From Roseateles_C aquae (GTDB lineage: Bacteria > Pseudomonadota > Gammaproteobacteria > Burkholderiales > Burkholderiaceae_C): a stretch of 64,000 nucleotides of DNA. Below are positions 9,402 to 17,848 of the stretch, piece after piece. Under the pieces are notes generated by a model. The model had not been told where the DNA came from, searched no databases, and worked only from the letters and a program-made list of their open reading frames with translations. Location: assembly GCF_032337115.1 (NCBI RefSeq), contig NZ_JAVXZY010000012.1:62001-126000 (forward strand). The letters run 5' to 3'. Every line of letters begins with the position of its first letter. Positions within the stretch are counted from its first letter, which is position 1. Both the position numbers and the translations under genes were made by a program.

Positions 9402-10433
9402 ATGCATCGGAACATCGTGAACCCCATTCGTCGCACCCTGTCCCTGATCTCTGTCGCCGCGCTGCTGCTGGGCGCTTCGCTGGCGCAGGCCCAGCAGGTC
9501 AATCTGCTCAATGTGTCCTATGACCCGACGCGCGAGCTGTATCAAGACTTCAATGCCGCCTTCGCCGAGCACTGGAAGGCCAAGACCGGCGAGACGGTGA
9601 CGGTCAAGCAGTCGCATGGCGGTTCGGGCAAGCAGGCCCGTTCGGTGATCGACGGCCTGGACGCCGATGTCGTCACGCTGGCGCTGGCCTACGACCTCGA
9701 TGCCCTGCACGACAACGGCAAGCTGATCCCGGCCGATTGGCAGAAGCGCCTGCCCAACAATGCCAGCCCCTACACCTCGACCATCGTCTTCCTGGTCCGC
9801 AAGGGCAATCCCAAGCACATCACGAACTGGCCCGATCTGGCCCGCTCGGGCATCGATGTGATCACGCCCAATCCCAAGACCTCGGGCGGCGCGCGCTGGA
9901 ACTATCTGGCGGCCTGGGGCTTCGCCTTGAAGCAGCCCGGCGGCACTGCCGACTCGGCCAAGGCCTTCGTCAAGCGCATCTATGCCAACACCAAGGTGCT
10001 GGACTCCGGCGCTCGCGGCTCGACCACCACCTTCGTCGAGCGCGGCATCGGAGACGTGCTGATCGCCTGGGAGAACGAGGCCTATCTGGCGGTTAAGGAG
10101 CTGGGCCCGGACAAGTTCGAGATCGTCACGCCCAGTCTGTCGGTGCTGGCCGAGCCGCCGGTGGCCGTGGTCGACAAGAACGTCGACAAGAAGGGCACCC
10201 GCAAGCAGGCCCAGGCCTATCTGGAATACCTCTACAGCCCCGAAGGCCAGACCATCGCGGCCAAGAACTACTACCGTCCGCGCGACCCGAAGATCGCCAC
10301 GCAATACGCCAAGCAATTCGCGCCGGTGAAGCTGTTCACCATCGACGAGCTGTTCGGCGGCTGGCGCCTGGCGCAGAAGACCCATTTCGACGACGGCGGC
10401 GTGTTCGATCAGATCTACACGCCCGGCCGCTGA
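9402..10433 (+). CDS. sbp: sulfate-binding periplasmic protein (orphan Sbp)
   Basis: A 343-residue binding protein of the sulfate/thiosulfate (Sbp/CysP) family. A signal peptide ends at AQAQ (about residue 29). Diagnostic blocks are NVSYDPTRELY, KQSHGGSGKQARSVIDGL, LVRKGNPK and YLEYLYSPEGQ. It captures sulfate in the periplasm, but no permease or ATPase gene accompanies it, and a terminator follows. It presumably feeds the CysTWA complex encoded at 27.5-30.4 kb, which has its own Sbp. The two share the same blocks but are clearly diverged, so this is an old paralogue rather than a recent copy. Confidence 0.92.
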   Translation: MHRNIVNPIRRTLSLISVAALLLGASLAQAQQVNLLNVSYDPTRELYQDFNAAFAEHWKAKTGETVTVKQSHGGSGKQARSVIDGLDADVVTLALAYDLDALHDNGKLIPADWQKRLPNNASPYTSTIVFLVRKGNPKHITNWPDLARSGIDVITPNPKTSGGARWNYLAAWGFALKQPGGTADSAKAFVKRIYANTKVLDSGARGSTTTFVERGIGDVLIAWENEAYLAVKELGPDKFEIVTPSLSVLAEPPVAVVDKNVDKKGTRKQAQAYLEYLYSPEGQTIAAKNYYRPRDPKIATQYAKQFAPVKLFTIDELFGGWRLAQKTHFDDGGVFDQIYTPGR

Positions 10434-10532
10434 TCGCCAGCCCCAGACCCCAGACCATTTGTCTCCTCGATGGCCCGTGAGCCGCCTCCTCGCGAGGCGC
10501 TCCAGCCCTCGCTTGCTCTGGCGTCAGAGCAC

Positions 10533-10571
10533 GCCCGACCTGTTCCTCACCGGGGCAGGGCGGGCTTTTTT
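10533..10571 (+). terminator. intrinsic terminator after orphan sbp
   Basis: Imperfect stem GCCCGACCTG (10533-10542)/CAGGGCGGGC (10556-10565) followed by six T. It makes the orphan sbp a single-gene transcript. The rest of 10434-10793 shows no gene. Confidence 0.75.
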
Positions 10572-10793
10572 GCATTTGGACCGCAGCCTGGCTTTCGGCC
10601 GGACGCGGTGCAGCGGCAGATTCGTCCGCGCCTGTCGTGATTGGTGCCGGCGCATCCGGAACTCGTCGCTTGAGCCCAGCAGCGCATGCGCCGTTTTCAC
10701 AGAATTCGCGCAGCTTGGCCACCTGGTCAAGTGGATCGCAGCCCTGCCGCCCAGGCGCGAAGGGCGTTTCGCCACCCGCTATGCCGCTCACCG

Positions 10794-12524
10794 ATGCTCT
10801 CACCTACTCTGAAGTTCTCCGCCCTTGCTCTGGCCTGCGCATGCGCAGGCGCCACGGCAGTTCAGCTGCCGGCCCGCGCTGCCGCTGTCGCCTTGATCGA
10901 GCCACCGATGCGCAGCATCCCTGCCGGCGAGCTGCGCATGGGCGGCAGCCCGCGCTATGGGCAGGAAGATGCGATTGATGCCGAATCGCTGCCGGTGCAC
11001 TCGGTTCGCCTGAAGCCTTTCAGCCTGGGCAAGTACGAAGTCACGGTCCGAGAGTTTCGCCAGTTCATCGCCGCCACCGGCTATCAGGCGCCGCAGCAAT
11101 GCATCCATGAGCCAACGAACAACTGGTTCAGCGCTGGCCCCACACCCGGCTCCTGGGACAAGAATGCCTTGACCGACAGCGACTTCCAGCCCGTCGTCTG
11201 CGTTGGCTGGGCGGCCGCTAATGCCTATGCGAAGTGGCTCGCCAGCGAGACGGGCAAGCCCTATCGCCTGCCCAGCGAAGCTGAGTGGGAGTACGCCGCA
11301 AGAGCGGGCAGCGTCGGCAAGTACTACTTCGAGGAAAACGCCGCAAAGCCGGTCGTCTGCAGGCATGGGAATGTGTCAGACCGCGAGGGCGAGTCCGCCG
11401 CAATGAAACGCCTTGGTGCCACCTACCTGAGCTATATGGGCGGTGTCGAGCAGTGCGACGACGGTGCCGGCTTCGCGACGGTGGTGGGCATGTACGAGGC
11501 CAACCCCTGGGGGCTGCACGACATGATAGGCAATGTGGCCGAGTATCTGCAGGACTGCTGGAAGCCGGGCTATGAGGACGCGCCCAGTGATGGTCGAGCG
11601 CTGCAGACACCGGAATGCGCGATCCATGCGCTGCGCGGTGGCGCCTGGCATTGGCGCGGCGCCGATCTGCGCACCCGTGACTACCGACCCGACGATGCCG
11701 TCGGAGGCATAGAAGGCTTCCGCCTGGCGCTCGATGGGGCTGCCGATGGCCAGGCGGCCATGGGCACGCCGGCCTTCGAGCGAGAGCTGGCCGCGGCACA
11801 GCAGGCAGAACGCCAGCGCCGCGCCGCTCGGCTGCCCTTTCCGGCAGCGCCAGCCGGCCTGACGCTGAGCAACGCTGCCGATGGTCGCATCGAACTGCGA
11901 TGGCAGGCGTCGGCGCAGGCAGGCCTGCTCGGCTACCGCGTGCTGCGCAGCCACAGTGCAGGCGGCGAGTTGGAGACGATCGCCAATGACGTTCAAGGCG
12001 GGCGTTATGTCGACGAGACGGCGCCGGCTCGCAAGCACAGCTATGCGGTGATGGCCTTCAATCGTGATCGCCTCAGCGAGCGCAGCGCCGTCGTCAGCAC
12101 GGCGGATCTGGTCCATGTGCTGCCCGGCCGCGTCCAGGCCGAGGACTTCAATGCGATGGCCGATGTGGCCGTGGGCACGATTGCCGCGATGGAGGACGCC
12201 GATGAAGCGCAGGCCGGTCTGAACATTACCGGACCAGCCGGCGTGCCTAAGGATGCCTGGGCCGAGTACAGCATCGAGGTCAAGACGGCCGGCCGCTACC
12301 GCCTGAGCTTTCGCGCCGCCACCTTGAATGCCAACGCGGGTCTGAGCCTCAGCCTTGACGGACAACCGCTGGCCACGCAGGCCTTTGCGGCCACCGGCGG
12401 CAGTCGCAAATGGCAAGGCTTTGCGGGGCCGATCGTGGAACTCCCGGCCGGGCGTCATCAGCTGCGCTTGCTATCGCTGGAGCCTGGCTGGAAGCTGAAC
12501 TGGCTGGCGTTCGAGCCGGGCTGA
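10794..12524 (+). CDS. secreted FGE-fold (SUMF1-like) protein with FnIII-like and CBM-like C-terminal domains
   Basis: A 576-residue exported protein with a signal peptide in the first 30 residues. The formylglycine-generating-enzyme fold covers about 35-320 (MRSIPAGELRMGGSP, KYEVTVREFRQF, RLPSEAEWEYAARAG, GNVAEYLQD, ALRGGAWHWRG, EGFRLAL). A fibronectin-III-like segment (about 348-435) and a carbohydrate-binding-module-like beta domain (about 440-576) follow. The two copper-binding cysteines of true FGEs, expected just after RGGAW, are absent, so sulfatase activation is unlikely. Several other cysteines remain that could form disulfides. No sulfatase gene is visible nearby. Function unknown; carbohydrate or cell-surface binding is a guess from the C-terminal domain. 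Confidence 0.75.
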   Translation: MLSPTLKFSALALACACAGATAVQLPARAAAVALIEPPMRSIPAGELRMGGSPRYGQEDAIDAESLPVHSVRLKPFSLGKYEVTVREFRQFIAATGYQAPQQCIHEPTNNWFSAGPTPGSWDKNALTDSDFQPVVCVGWAAANAYAKWLASETGKPYRLPSEAEWEYAARAGSVGKYYFEENAAKPVVCRHGNVSDREGESAAMKRLGATYLSYMGGVEQCDDGAGFATVVGMYEANPWGLHDMIGNVAEYLQDCWKPGYEDAPSDGRALQTPECAIHALRGGAWHWRGADLRTRDYRPDDAVGGIEGFRLALDGAADGQAAMGTPAFERELAAAQQAERQRRAARLPFPAAPAGLTLSNAADGRIELRWQASAQAGLLGYRVLRSHSAGGELETIANDVQGGRYVDETAPARKHSYAVMAFNRDRLSERSAVVSTADLVHVLPGRVQAEDFNAMADVAVGTIAAMEDADEAQAGLNITGPAGVPKDAWAEYSIEVKTAGRYRLSFRAATLNANAGLSLSLDGQPLATQAFAATGGSRKWQGFAGPIVELPAGRHQLRLLSLEPGWKLNWLAFEPG

Positions 12525-12766
12525 GTGTGCATGCCGCTCCTTGATCCGACAATCGCCGGGTACGTCGTTGCGACGCCTTGCCGGGGCAGTGACCCCGACT
12601 TCCTTCTGCGCTTCGTTCACGGCGATTGGTGCGGTGACGCATCAGGCGGGCTTCGTCCTAACAGGCGCTAGCAGCCAGGGGCAAAGGGCCGCGCAGAGGG
12701 CGAAGGCCCGGTCGAAATCGGCGCCCCCAGGGGGAGATGAGAAATCATGGACAGCCCCACCTGAGT

Positions 12767-14164
12767 TCAGTACCGAAGCGCCAGCCCCAGCAGCGCCGCT
12801 ACCGCAATCACCTCCATCACGCCGCGCTTGAAGCGCAGCAGCGCGATGGCAGCGGCCAGCGCGATGGCGGCGGAGACAAGCTCGAAGCGGCCGCCAAAGC
12901 CCGTTGGCCACAGCAGGTGGTAGGCGAAGAACAGCGCCAGGCTGATGATGACGCCGACGACCGCGGCGGTGATCGCCGTCAGCGGCGCGGTGAACTTCAG
13001 GTCCTGGTGGGTGGCCTCGACCAGCGGGCCGCCGGCCAGGATGAAGATGAAGGACGGCAGGAAGGTGAACCAGGTCACCAGTGCCGCGGCCACCGCGCCG
13101 GCCAGCGCCGCTTGATCGGGCGCGAAGCCGGCCGCCAGCGGATGCTGGTAGGCGCCCACATAGCCAACGAAGGCCACCACCATGATCAGCGGGCCCGGCG
13201 TCGTCTCGCCCAGCGCCAGGCCGTCCATCATCTGCGGCGCGCTCAGCCAGCCCTGCTGCAGCACCGCCCCCTGGTAGACATAGGGCAGCACCGCGTAGGC
13301 GCCGCCAAAGGTCAGTAGCGCCGCCTTGGTGAAGAACCAGGCCATCTGCGTCAGGGCATTGCCTTCGCCCAGGCCCAGGCGCAAGGCGGCCATCGGCAGC
13401 AGCCAGAGCAGGCCGCCGATGACCAGCACCTGCGCCAGCCGCGGCACGCTGAAGCGGGCATGGGGTGGGCTGGGCGTGTGGTCGTCGATCACCGCGGCGC
13501 CGTAAGTTTTCAGTGCCGCGCCGCCATGGCCAGCGCCGCCCGCGCTGAACACCGCCGGCGCGAGCCGCGCGCCGGCCAGGCCGATCAAGGCTGCGGCGGC
13601 GACGATCAGCGGAAAGCCGATACCCAGCAGCGTATTGGCCGCCAATGAGGCGCCAGCAATCAGCCACAGCCAGCGGTTCTTCAGTGCCCGCGAGCCGATC
13701 CGATGGGCGGCCTGCACTACGATGGCCGTCACCGCTGGCTTGATGCCAAAGAACAGCCCGGCCACCAGCGGCTGCTGGCCAAAGGCGATGTAGATCCAGG
13801 ACAGCAGGATGAGGATGGCCAGCGAGGGCAGCACGAACAGCGCGCCGGCCACGATGCCGCCCCAGCTGCGGTGCATCAGCCAGCCGATATAGGTGGCCAG
13901 CTGCTGTGCTTCCGGGCCGGGCAGCACCATGCAGTAGTTCAAGGCGTGCAGAAAGCGCCGCTCGCTGATCCAGCGCCGCCGCTCGACCAGCTCGGTGTGC
14001 ATCACCGCGATCTGGCCGGCCGGGCCGCCAAAGCTGATGAAACCCAGCTTCAGCCAGAAGGCCAGGGCCTGCCAGAACGTGGGCGCGGGCGGTGCCTGGT
14101 CAAGACCTGACCCTGTGCTGTCTTCAACGGGGCTGGTGCGAGGCGTCGGCGGGATTGCTGTCAT
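12767..14164 (-). CDS. chrA: chromate transporter ChrA
   Basis: A 465-residue inner-membrane protein of the long-chain CHR family, with two homologous halves. The N-terminal half carries FGGPAGQIAVMH and MVLPGPEAQQLATYIG; the C-terminal half carries TFGGAYAVLPYV and LALGETTPGPLIMV. It exports chromate, a sulfate analogue, or in some members sulfate-linked anions. The start at 14164 gives a 35-residue Pro/Thr-rich leader before the first conserved segment; a longer frame starting at 14227 is less likely. A hydrophilic linker (about 210-235) separates the halves. No ChrB regulator is next to it. Confidence 0.92.
   Translation of the reverse strand: MTAIPPTPRTSPVEDSTGSGLDQAPPAPTFWQALAFWLKLGFISFGGPAGQIAVMHTELVERRRWISERRFLHALNYCMVLPGPEAQQLATYIGWLMHRSWGGIVAGALFVLPSLAILILLSWIYIAFGQQPLVAGLFFGIKPAVTAIVVQAAHRIGSRALKNRWLWLIAGASLAANTLLGIGFPLIVAAAALIGLAGARLAPAVFSAGGAGHGGAALKTYGAAVIDDHTPSPPHARFSVPRLAQVLVIGGLLWLLPMAALRLGLGEGNALTQMAWFFTKAALLTFGGAYAVLPYVYQGAVLQQGWLSAPQMMDGLALGETTPGPLIMVVAFVGYVGAYQHPLAAGFAPDQAALAGAVAAALVTWFTFLPSFIFILAGGPLVEATHQDLKFTAPLTAITAAVVGVIISLALFFAYHLLWPTGFGGRFELVSAAIALAAAIALLRFKRGVMEVIAVAALLGLALRY
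14101..14113 (-). repeat. 13 of 14 bases of the recurring word
   Basis: GGGTCAGGTCTTG (minus strand), last base different, in the N-terminal leader of chrA. The reading frame here gives Gly-Ser-Gly-Leu-Asp, a different phase from other copies. Confidence 0.6.
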
Positions 14165-14332
14165 AGTGAGCGCACTGTAGCCAATGCCCACCTCGATTCG
14201 ATGACGATAGGTTCTTCGCGCCCTCACTCTGTCTCACCTTATGGCGGCTGTGCACGGGTGCTTGCCATGCGCTGGGCGATAGATGTGAGCCGCTATTGAC
14301 CTTCGGCGTCGCTCTCTCCTGCTTTCGACCGC

Positions 14333-14944
14333 ATGCCAGCCAGCGCACCCAGTAGCTCCACCCGGCGAGTGCAATGCCCAGGTTGCGAACGACCGCTTCG
14401 CGCCTGCCTGTGCGCCTGCGTACGGCCGCTGGATAACCGTGTCGAGCTGCTGATCCTGCAGCATCCGCAGGAAGCGACAGAGGCCAAGGGCACGGCCGCC
14501 CTGCTCAAGCGCTGCCTGAGCCGCTGCACGCTGCAGGTGGGCAAGCAGTTCGAGCCGCCGCCCGATGAGGGTCGCTACACGCTGCTGCTTTACCCACCAA
14601 GCGCCGGTCCGCAAGACCTGACCCCGCCGCTGCAGCCCGAGCGGCTCGCCGATCCGGCCACACTGCGCCTGGTGCTGCTGGATGCCACCTGGCGCAAGAG
14701 CCTGCGCCTGCTGCATGAGAACCACTGGCTGCAGCAGCTGCCCCGGCTGCCGCTGCAAATCGACAGCGCCGCGGCGCCACTCTATGCCCCGCTGCGCCGC
14801 GCGCCGGCGGCGCACCAGCTGTCAACGCTGGAGGCCGCTGCGCTGGCGCTGCAACAGCTCGGTGAACCGGCCGCGCTGGCCGAGGGCCTGCGCGCGGCAA
14901 TGGCGGATTTCGTCAGCCTGCAGCTGGCCTGGACGCGCGGCTGA
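14333..14944 (+). CDS. DTW-domain protein, probable tRNA-uridine aminocarboxypropyltransferase
   Basis: A 203-residue DTW-domain (TapT/YfiP-like) enzyme. Near the N-terminus CPGCERPLRACLCAC is the family's four-cysteine zinc-type motif, and LDATWRKS (about residues 119-126) is the DTW motif itself, in the D-x-T-W form. These enzymes transfer the 3-amino-3-carboxypropyl group of S-adenosylmethionine to uridine (acp3U) in tRNA. The assignment rests on these two motifs. No ribosome-binding site is evident at the ATG. It converges on the FAD dehydrogenase gene with no gap. Confidence 0.85.
   Translation: MPASAPSSSTRRVQCPGCERPLRACLCACVRPLDNRVELLILQHPQEATEAKGTAALLKRCLSRCTLQVGKQFEPPPDEGRYTLLLYPPSAGPQDLTPPLQPERLADPATLRLVLLDATWRKSLRLLHENHWLQQLPRLPLQIDSAAAPLYAPLRRAPAAHQLSTLEAAALALQQLGEPAALAEGLRAAMADFVSLQLAWTRG
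14611..14624 (-). repeat. 14-nt recurring word, copy 2
   Basis: Exact GGGTCAGGTCTTGC on the minus strand inside the DTW gene; the plus strand reads Gln-Asp-Leu-Thr as in copy 1. Confidence 0.7.
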
Positions 14945-16627
14945 TCAGCCCTGCCCGAGCAGATCGCGCCCCAGCGCCTCGGCGACCTCGATGCCGTCCA
15001 CGCCGGCCGACATGATGCCGCCGGCATAGCCCGCGCCTTCACCGGCCGGGAACAGGCCGCGCACATTGAGGCTCTGGTAGTCGCGGCCACGGGTCACACG
15101 CAGCGGCGAGGAGGTGCGGGTCTCGACGCCGGTCAGCACCGCGTCGTTCATGTCGAAGCCGCGAATCTGGCGGCCGAAGGCGGGCAGGGCCTCGCGGATC
15201 GCGTCGAGGCAATAGTCGGGCAGGCTGCCGCGGCCTTGTTGCTGCAGATCGGTCAGCTGCACGCCGGGCTTGTAGCTCGGCTCGACGCTGCCCAGCGCGC
15301 TGCTCTTCTGGCGCTTGATGAAATCGCCGACCAGGGCGCCGGGCGCCAGATAGCCGCCACCGCCGAGCTCGTAGGCACGCGATTCCCAGATGCGCTGAAA
15401 AGCCATGCCGTCCAGCGGGCTCACCTTGCTGCCATCGCGCTTGCCATCCTGCCGGTAGTCCTCGGGGTTGATGCCGACGACGATGCCGGCATTGGCATTG
15501 CGCTCATTGCGCGAGTACTGGCTCATGCCATTGGTGACCACGCGCTCGGGCTCCGAGGTGGCCGCCACCACGGTGCCGCCGGGGCACATGCAGAAGCTGT
15601 AGACCGAGCGACCGTTGCTGGCGTGGTGGACCAGCTTGTAGTCGGCCGCGCCGAGGATGGGGTTGCCGGCATTGGGGCCGAAGCGGGCGCGGTCGATCAC
15701 GCCCTGCGGATGCTCGATGCGGTAGCCGATCGAGAAGGGCTTGGCCTCCATGAAGACGCCGCGCTCGTGCAGCATCGTGAAGGTGTCGCGGGCGCTGTGG
15801 CCCAGCGCGATGACGATGTGATCGCTGCGCAGCTGCTCGCCGCTGGCGAGCGTCACGCCGCGGGCATGCAGCTGGCCCTCACCGTCGCGCTCGATCAACA
15901 GATCGGTGACGCGCTGCTCGAAGCGGATCTCGCCGCCCAGCGCCTCGATGTCATGGCGGATCTTCTCGACCATGCTGACCAGGCGGAAGGTGCCGATATG
16001 CGGCTTGCTGACGAACAGAATCTCTTCCGGCGCGCCGGCCTTGACGAACTCGGTCAGCACCTTGCGGGTCAGGTGGCGCGGGTCGGAAATCTGGCTCCAC
16101 AGCTTGCCGTCGGAGAAGGTGCCGGCACCGCCCTCGCCGAACTGCACATTCGATTCAGGGTTCAGCTTTTGCTCGCGCCACAGGCCCCAGGTGTCCTTGG
16201 TGCGCTGGCGCACCGTCTTACCGCGTTCCAGCACGATGGGCCGCAAGCCCATCTGCGCCAGGATCAGCGCGGCGAAGATGCCGCAGGGGCCGAAGCCGAT
16301 GACCAGCGGGCGATGGTGGGTGTCCGTCGCATAGAAGTCGGCCGGCGCGTGGCCGACGAACTTGTAGGCCGTGTCCGGCGTCACGCGCACATGGGCGTCA
16401 CCGGCCAAGCGCTGCAAGAGCGCGGCCTCGTCGTCGGCGTCGGCCAGCGTGCAGTCGATCGTGTAGATCAGCGTGATGGCCGTCTTCTTGCGGGCGTCGT
16501 AGCCGCGCTTGAAGATGTGGAAGTCTTGCAGCTGGGCGCTCTTCAGGCCCAGCCGGGCCAGGATGGCCGGGCGCAGCGCGTCCTCGGCATGGTCCAAGGG
16601 CAGGCGCAGTTCGGTGATGCGAATCAT
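14945..16627 (-). CDS. FAD-dependent dehydrogenase (COG2509-type)
   Basis: A 560-residue flavoprotein. A small N-terminal alpha/beta domain (about 1-95, with KSAQLQDFHIFKRGYDARKK) precedes an FAD-binding Rossmann segment GFGPCGIFAALILAQMG (about residue 112). Further conserved blocks are GEGGAGTFSDGKLWSQ, VIALGHSARDTF and AGEGAGYAGGIMSAGVDG near the C-terminus. This pattern defines a widespread family annotated as FAD-dependent dehydrogenase; substrate and partner are not established. The start follows from the ATG at 16627. Confidence 0.88.
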   Translation of the reverse strand: MIRITELRLPLDHAEDALRPAILARLGLKSAQLQDFHIFKRGYDARKKTAITLIYTIDCTLADADDEAALLQRLAGDAHVRVTPDTAYKFVGHAPADFYATDTHHRPLVIGFGPCGIFAALILAQMGLRPIVLERGKTVRQRTKDTWGLWREQKLNPESNVQFGEGGAGTFSDGKLWSQISDPRHLTRKVLTEFVKAGAPEEILFVSKPHIGTFRLVSMVEKIRHDIEALGGEIRFEQRVTDLLIERDGEGQLHARGVTLASGEQLRSDHIVIALGHSARDTFTMLHERGVFMEAKPFSIGYRIEHPQGVIDRARFGPNAGNPILGAADYKLVHHASNGRSVYSFCMCPGGTVVAATSEPERVVTNGMSQYSRNERNANAGIVVGINPEDYRQDGKRDGSKVSPLDGMAFQRIWESRAYELGGGGYLAPGALVGDFIKRQKSSALGSVEPSYKPGVQLTDLQQQGRGSLPDYCLDAIREALPAFGRQIRGFDMNDAVLTGVETRTSSPLRVTRGRDYQSLNVRGLFPAGEGAGYAGGIMSAGVDGIEVAEALGRDLLGQG

Positions 16628-16844
16628 GGTGCTGGCGGGGCGTGTTGATCGCCCAAGGGTGTACGGCAGGGCACCGATTTTAGCGGCTCGACGGTCGACG
16701 GTGCTTCTCGTCTCTTCTCGGCTTGCGGCGTCACTTCGTCTACCTTTGACGCCACAGAAGCAATTCTTTGCAATCGTTTCTGGGCTCGCTTCCTAGAATC
16801 AGCGCCACGGTTGCCGAGGGCAGCCAGCAGCAGGAAGGACAGCG

Positions 16845-17144
16845 ATGAGAACCCGATCAGCCATGCTTTGCGCAGCGTGCCTGATGGCGCTGTTCGCGCT
16901 GCAGGCTCAGCCGCTCATCAGCGCTGAAGAAGCGATGGCTGTGGTGACAGAGCGCGCGCGCGTGGCGCCTGCGCCTCGCCAAGAGTCGGTGCGCCCACTG
17001 ACTGCACTCAACCCTGCCCCTCGGACCCAGGCCGAGCCGCAAGCGCCAGCAGAGGCCGAGGGATGGCGTGAAGCACTGCTCGACGCGATGCTGGCCGTCG
17101 GCCTGATCTGCGACAGCCCGGAGTGCGTGGAGCACGACGACTGA
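16845..17144 (+). CDS. small secreted protein of unknown function, upstream of a two-component system
   Basis: A 99-residue open frame beginning with a signal-peptide-like segment (MRTRSAMLCAACLMALFAL) after a good ribosome-binding site AGGAAGGA. A Pro/Ala/Glu-rich low-complexity middle follows. The C-terminal 30 residues look amphipathic and hold two cysteines in CDSPEC. It ends 38 bases before the response-regulator gene, so it may be co-transcribed with the signalling pair. I do not recognise a family. Coding status is likely but not certain. Confidence 0.6.
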   Translation: MRTRSAMLCAACLMALFALQAQPLISAEEAMAVVTERARVAPAPRQESVRPLTALNPAPRTQAEPQAPAEAEGWREALLDAMLAVGLICDSPECVEHDD

Positions 17145-17182
17145 GGCAGCCCGCCAGGCGCTTTTGCGCTACCGTGGCGGCC

Positions 17183-17848
17183 ATGCGCATCCTGCTTGTC
17201 GAAGACGATCCCACGCTGGCCCAGATCATGCGGAGCAGCCTGGCAGAGGCCGGCCATCTGGTCGATGCGGCCGAGACGCTGGAGCAGGCGCGCTATCTGT
17301 GGCGCATCCAGCCGGTCGATGCCGTGCTCCTGGACCTGAGCCTGCCCGATGGCAATGGCCTGCAGGCCCTGCGCGAGGCCCGCCAGCGCGGCGATCGCAC
17401 GCCGGTGCTGGTGCTGACCGCGCGCAACCGCACCGAGGAGCGCATCGCCGGCCTCGATGCCGGGGCCGACGACTATCTGGGCAAGCCCTTCGAGCTGGCC
17501 GAGGTCGAGGCGCGGCTGCGCGCCATCGTGCGCCGCCGGCTCGATCTGGACGACCGGGTACAGCTGGGTGAGCTGCTGCTGGACCGACGCACCCGGCGCT
17601 TCTTCATCGCCGGCCAGGAGCTGGCACTACCGGCCCGCGAGCATGCGGTGCTGTGGGAGCTGATGACGCCGCCGGGCCGCGTCGTCAACAAGGCCAGCCT
17701 GTCGGACAAGCTGTCCGACTTCGACGTGGCCCTGGGCGCCAATGCGCTGGAGGTGTTCGTGTCGCGGCTGCGCAAGAAGCTGCAGGGCAGCGGTGCCGGC
17801 ATCCGCACGCTGCGCGGCCTGGGCTATTTGATCGAAGTGCAGGCGTGA
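17183..17848 (+). CDS. OmpR/QseB-family response regulator
   Basis: A 221-residue regulator. The receiver domain (1-115) has the acidic pocket VEDDP, phospho-acceptor D51 in LLDLSLPDG and K101 in GKPFE. The winged-helix DNA-binding domain covers about 125-221 and ends in RTLRGLGYLIE, typical of the OmpR class. The ATG at 17183 was chosen because it starts directly at the receiver fold. Its stop overlaps the kinase GTG start (GTGA), so the two are translationally coupled. Confidence 0.95.
   Translation: MRILLVEDDPTLAQIMRSSLAEAGHLVDAAETLEQARYLWRIQPVDAVLLDLSLPDGNGLQALREARQRGDRTPVLVLTARNRTEERIAGLDAGADDYLGKPFELAEVEARLRAIVRRRLDLDDRVQLGELLLDRRTRRFFIAGQELALPAREHAVLWELMTPPGRVVNKASLSDKLSDFDVALGANALEVFVSRLRKKLQGSGAGIRTLRGLGYLIEVQA

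Noticed and set aside
10794..11800. Sulfatase-activating formylglycine-generating enzyme
   Set aside because: The fold matches but the catalytic cysteines are missing and no sulfatase lies nearby.
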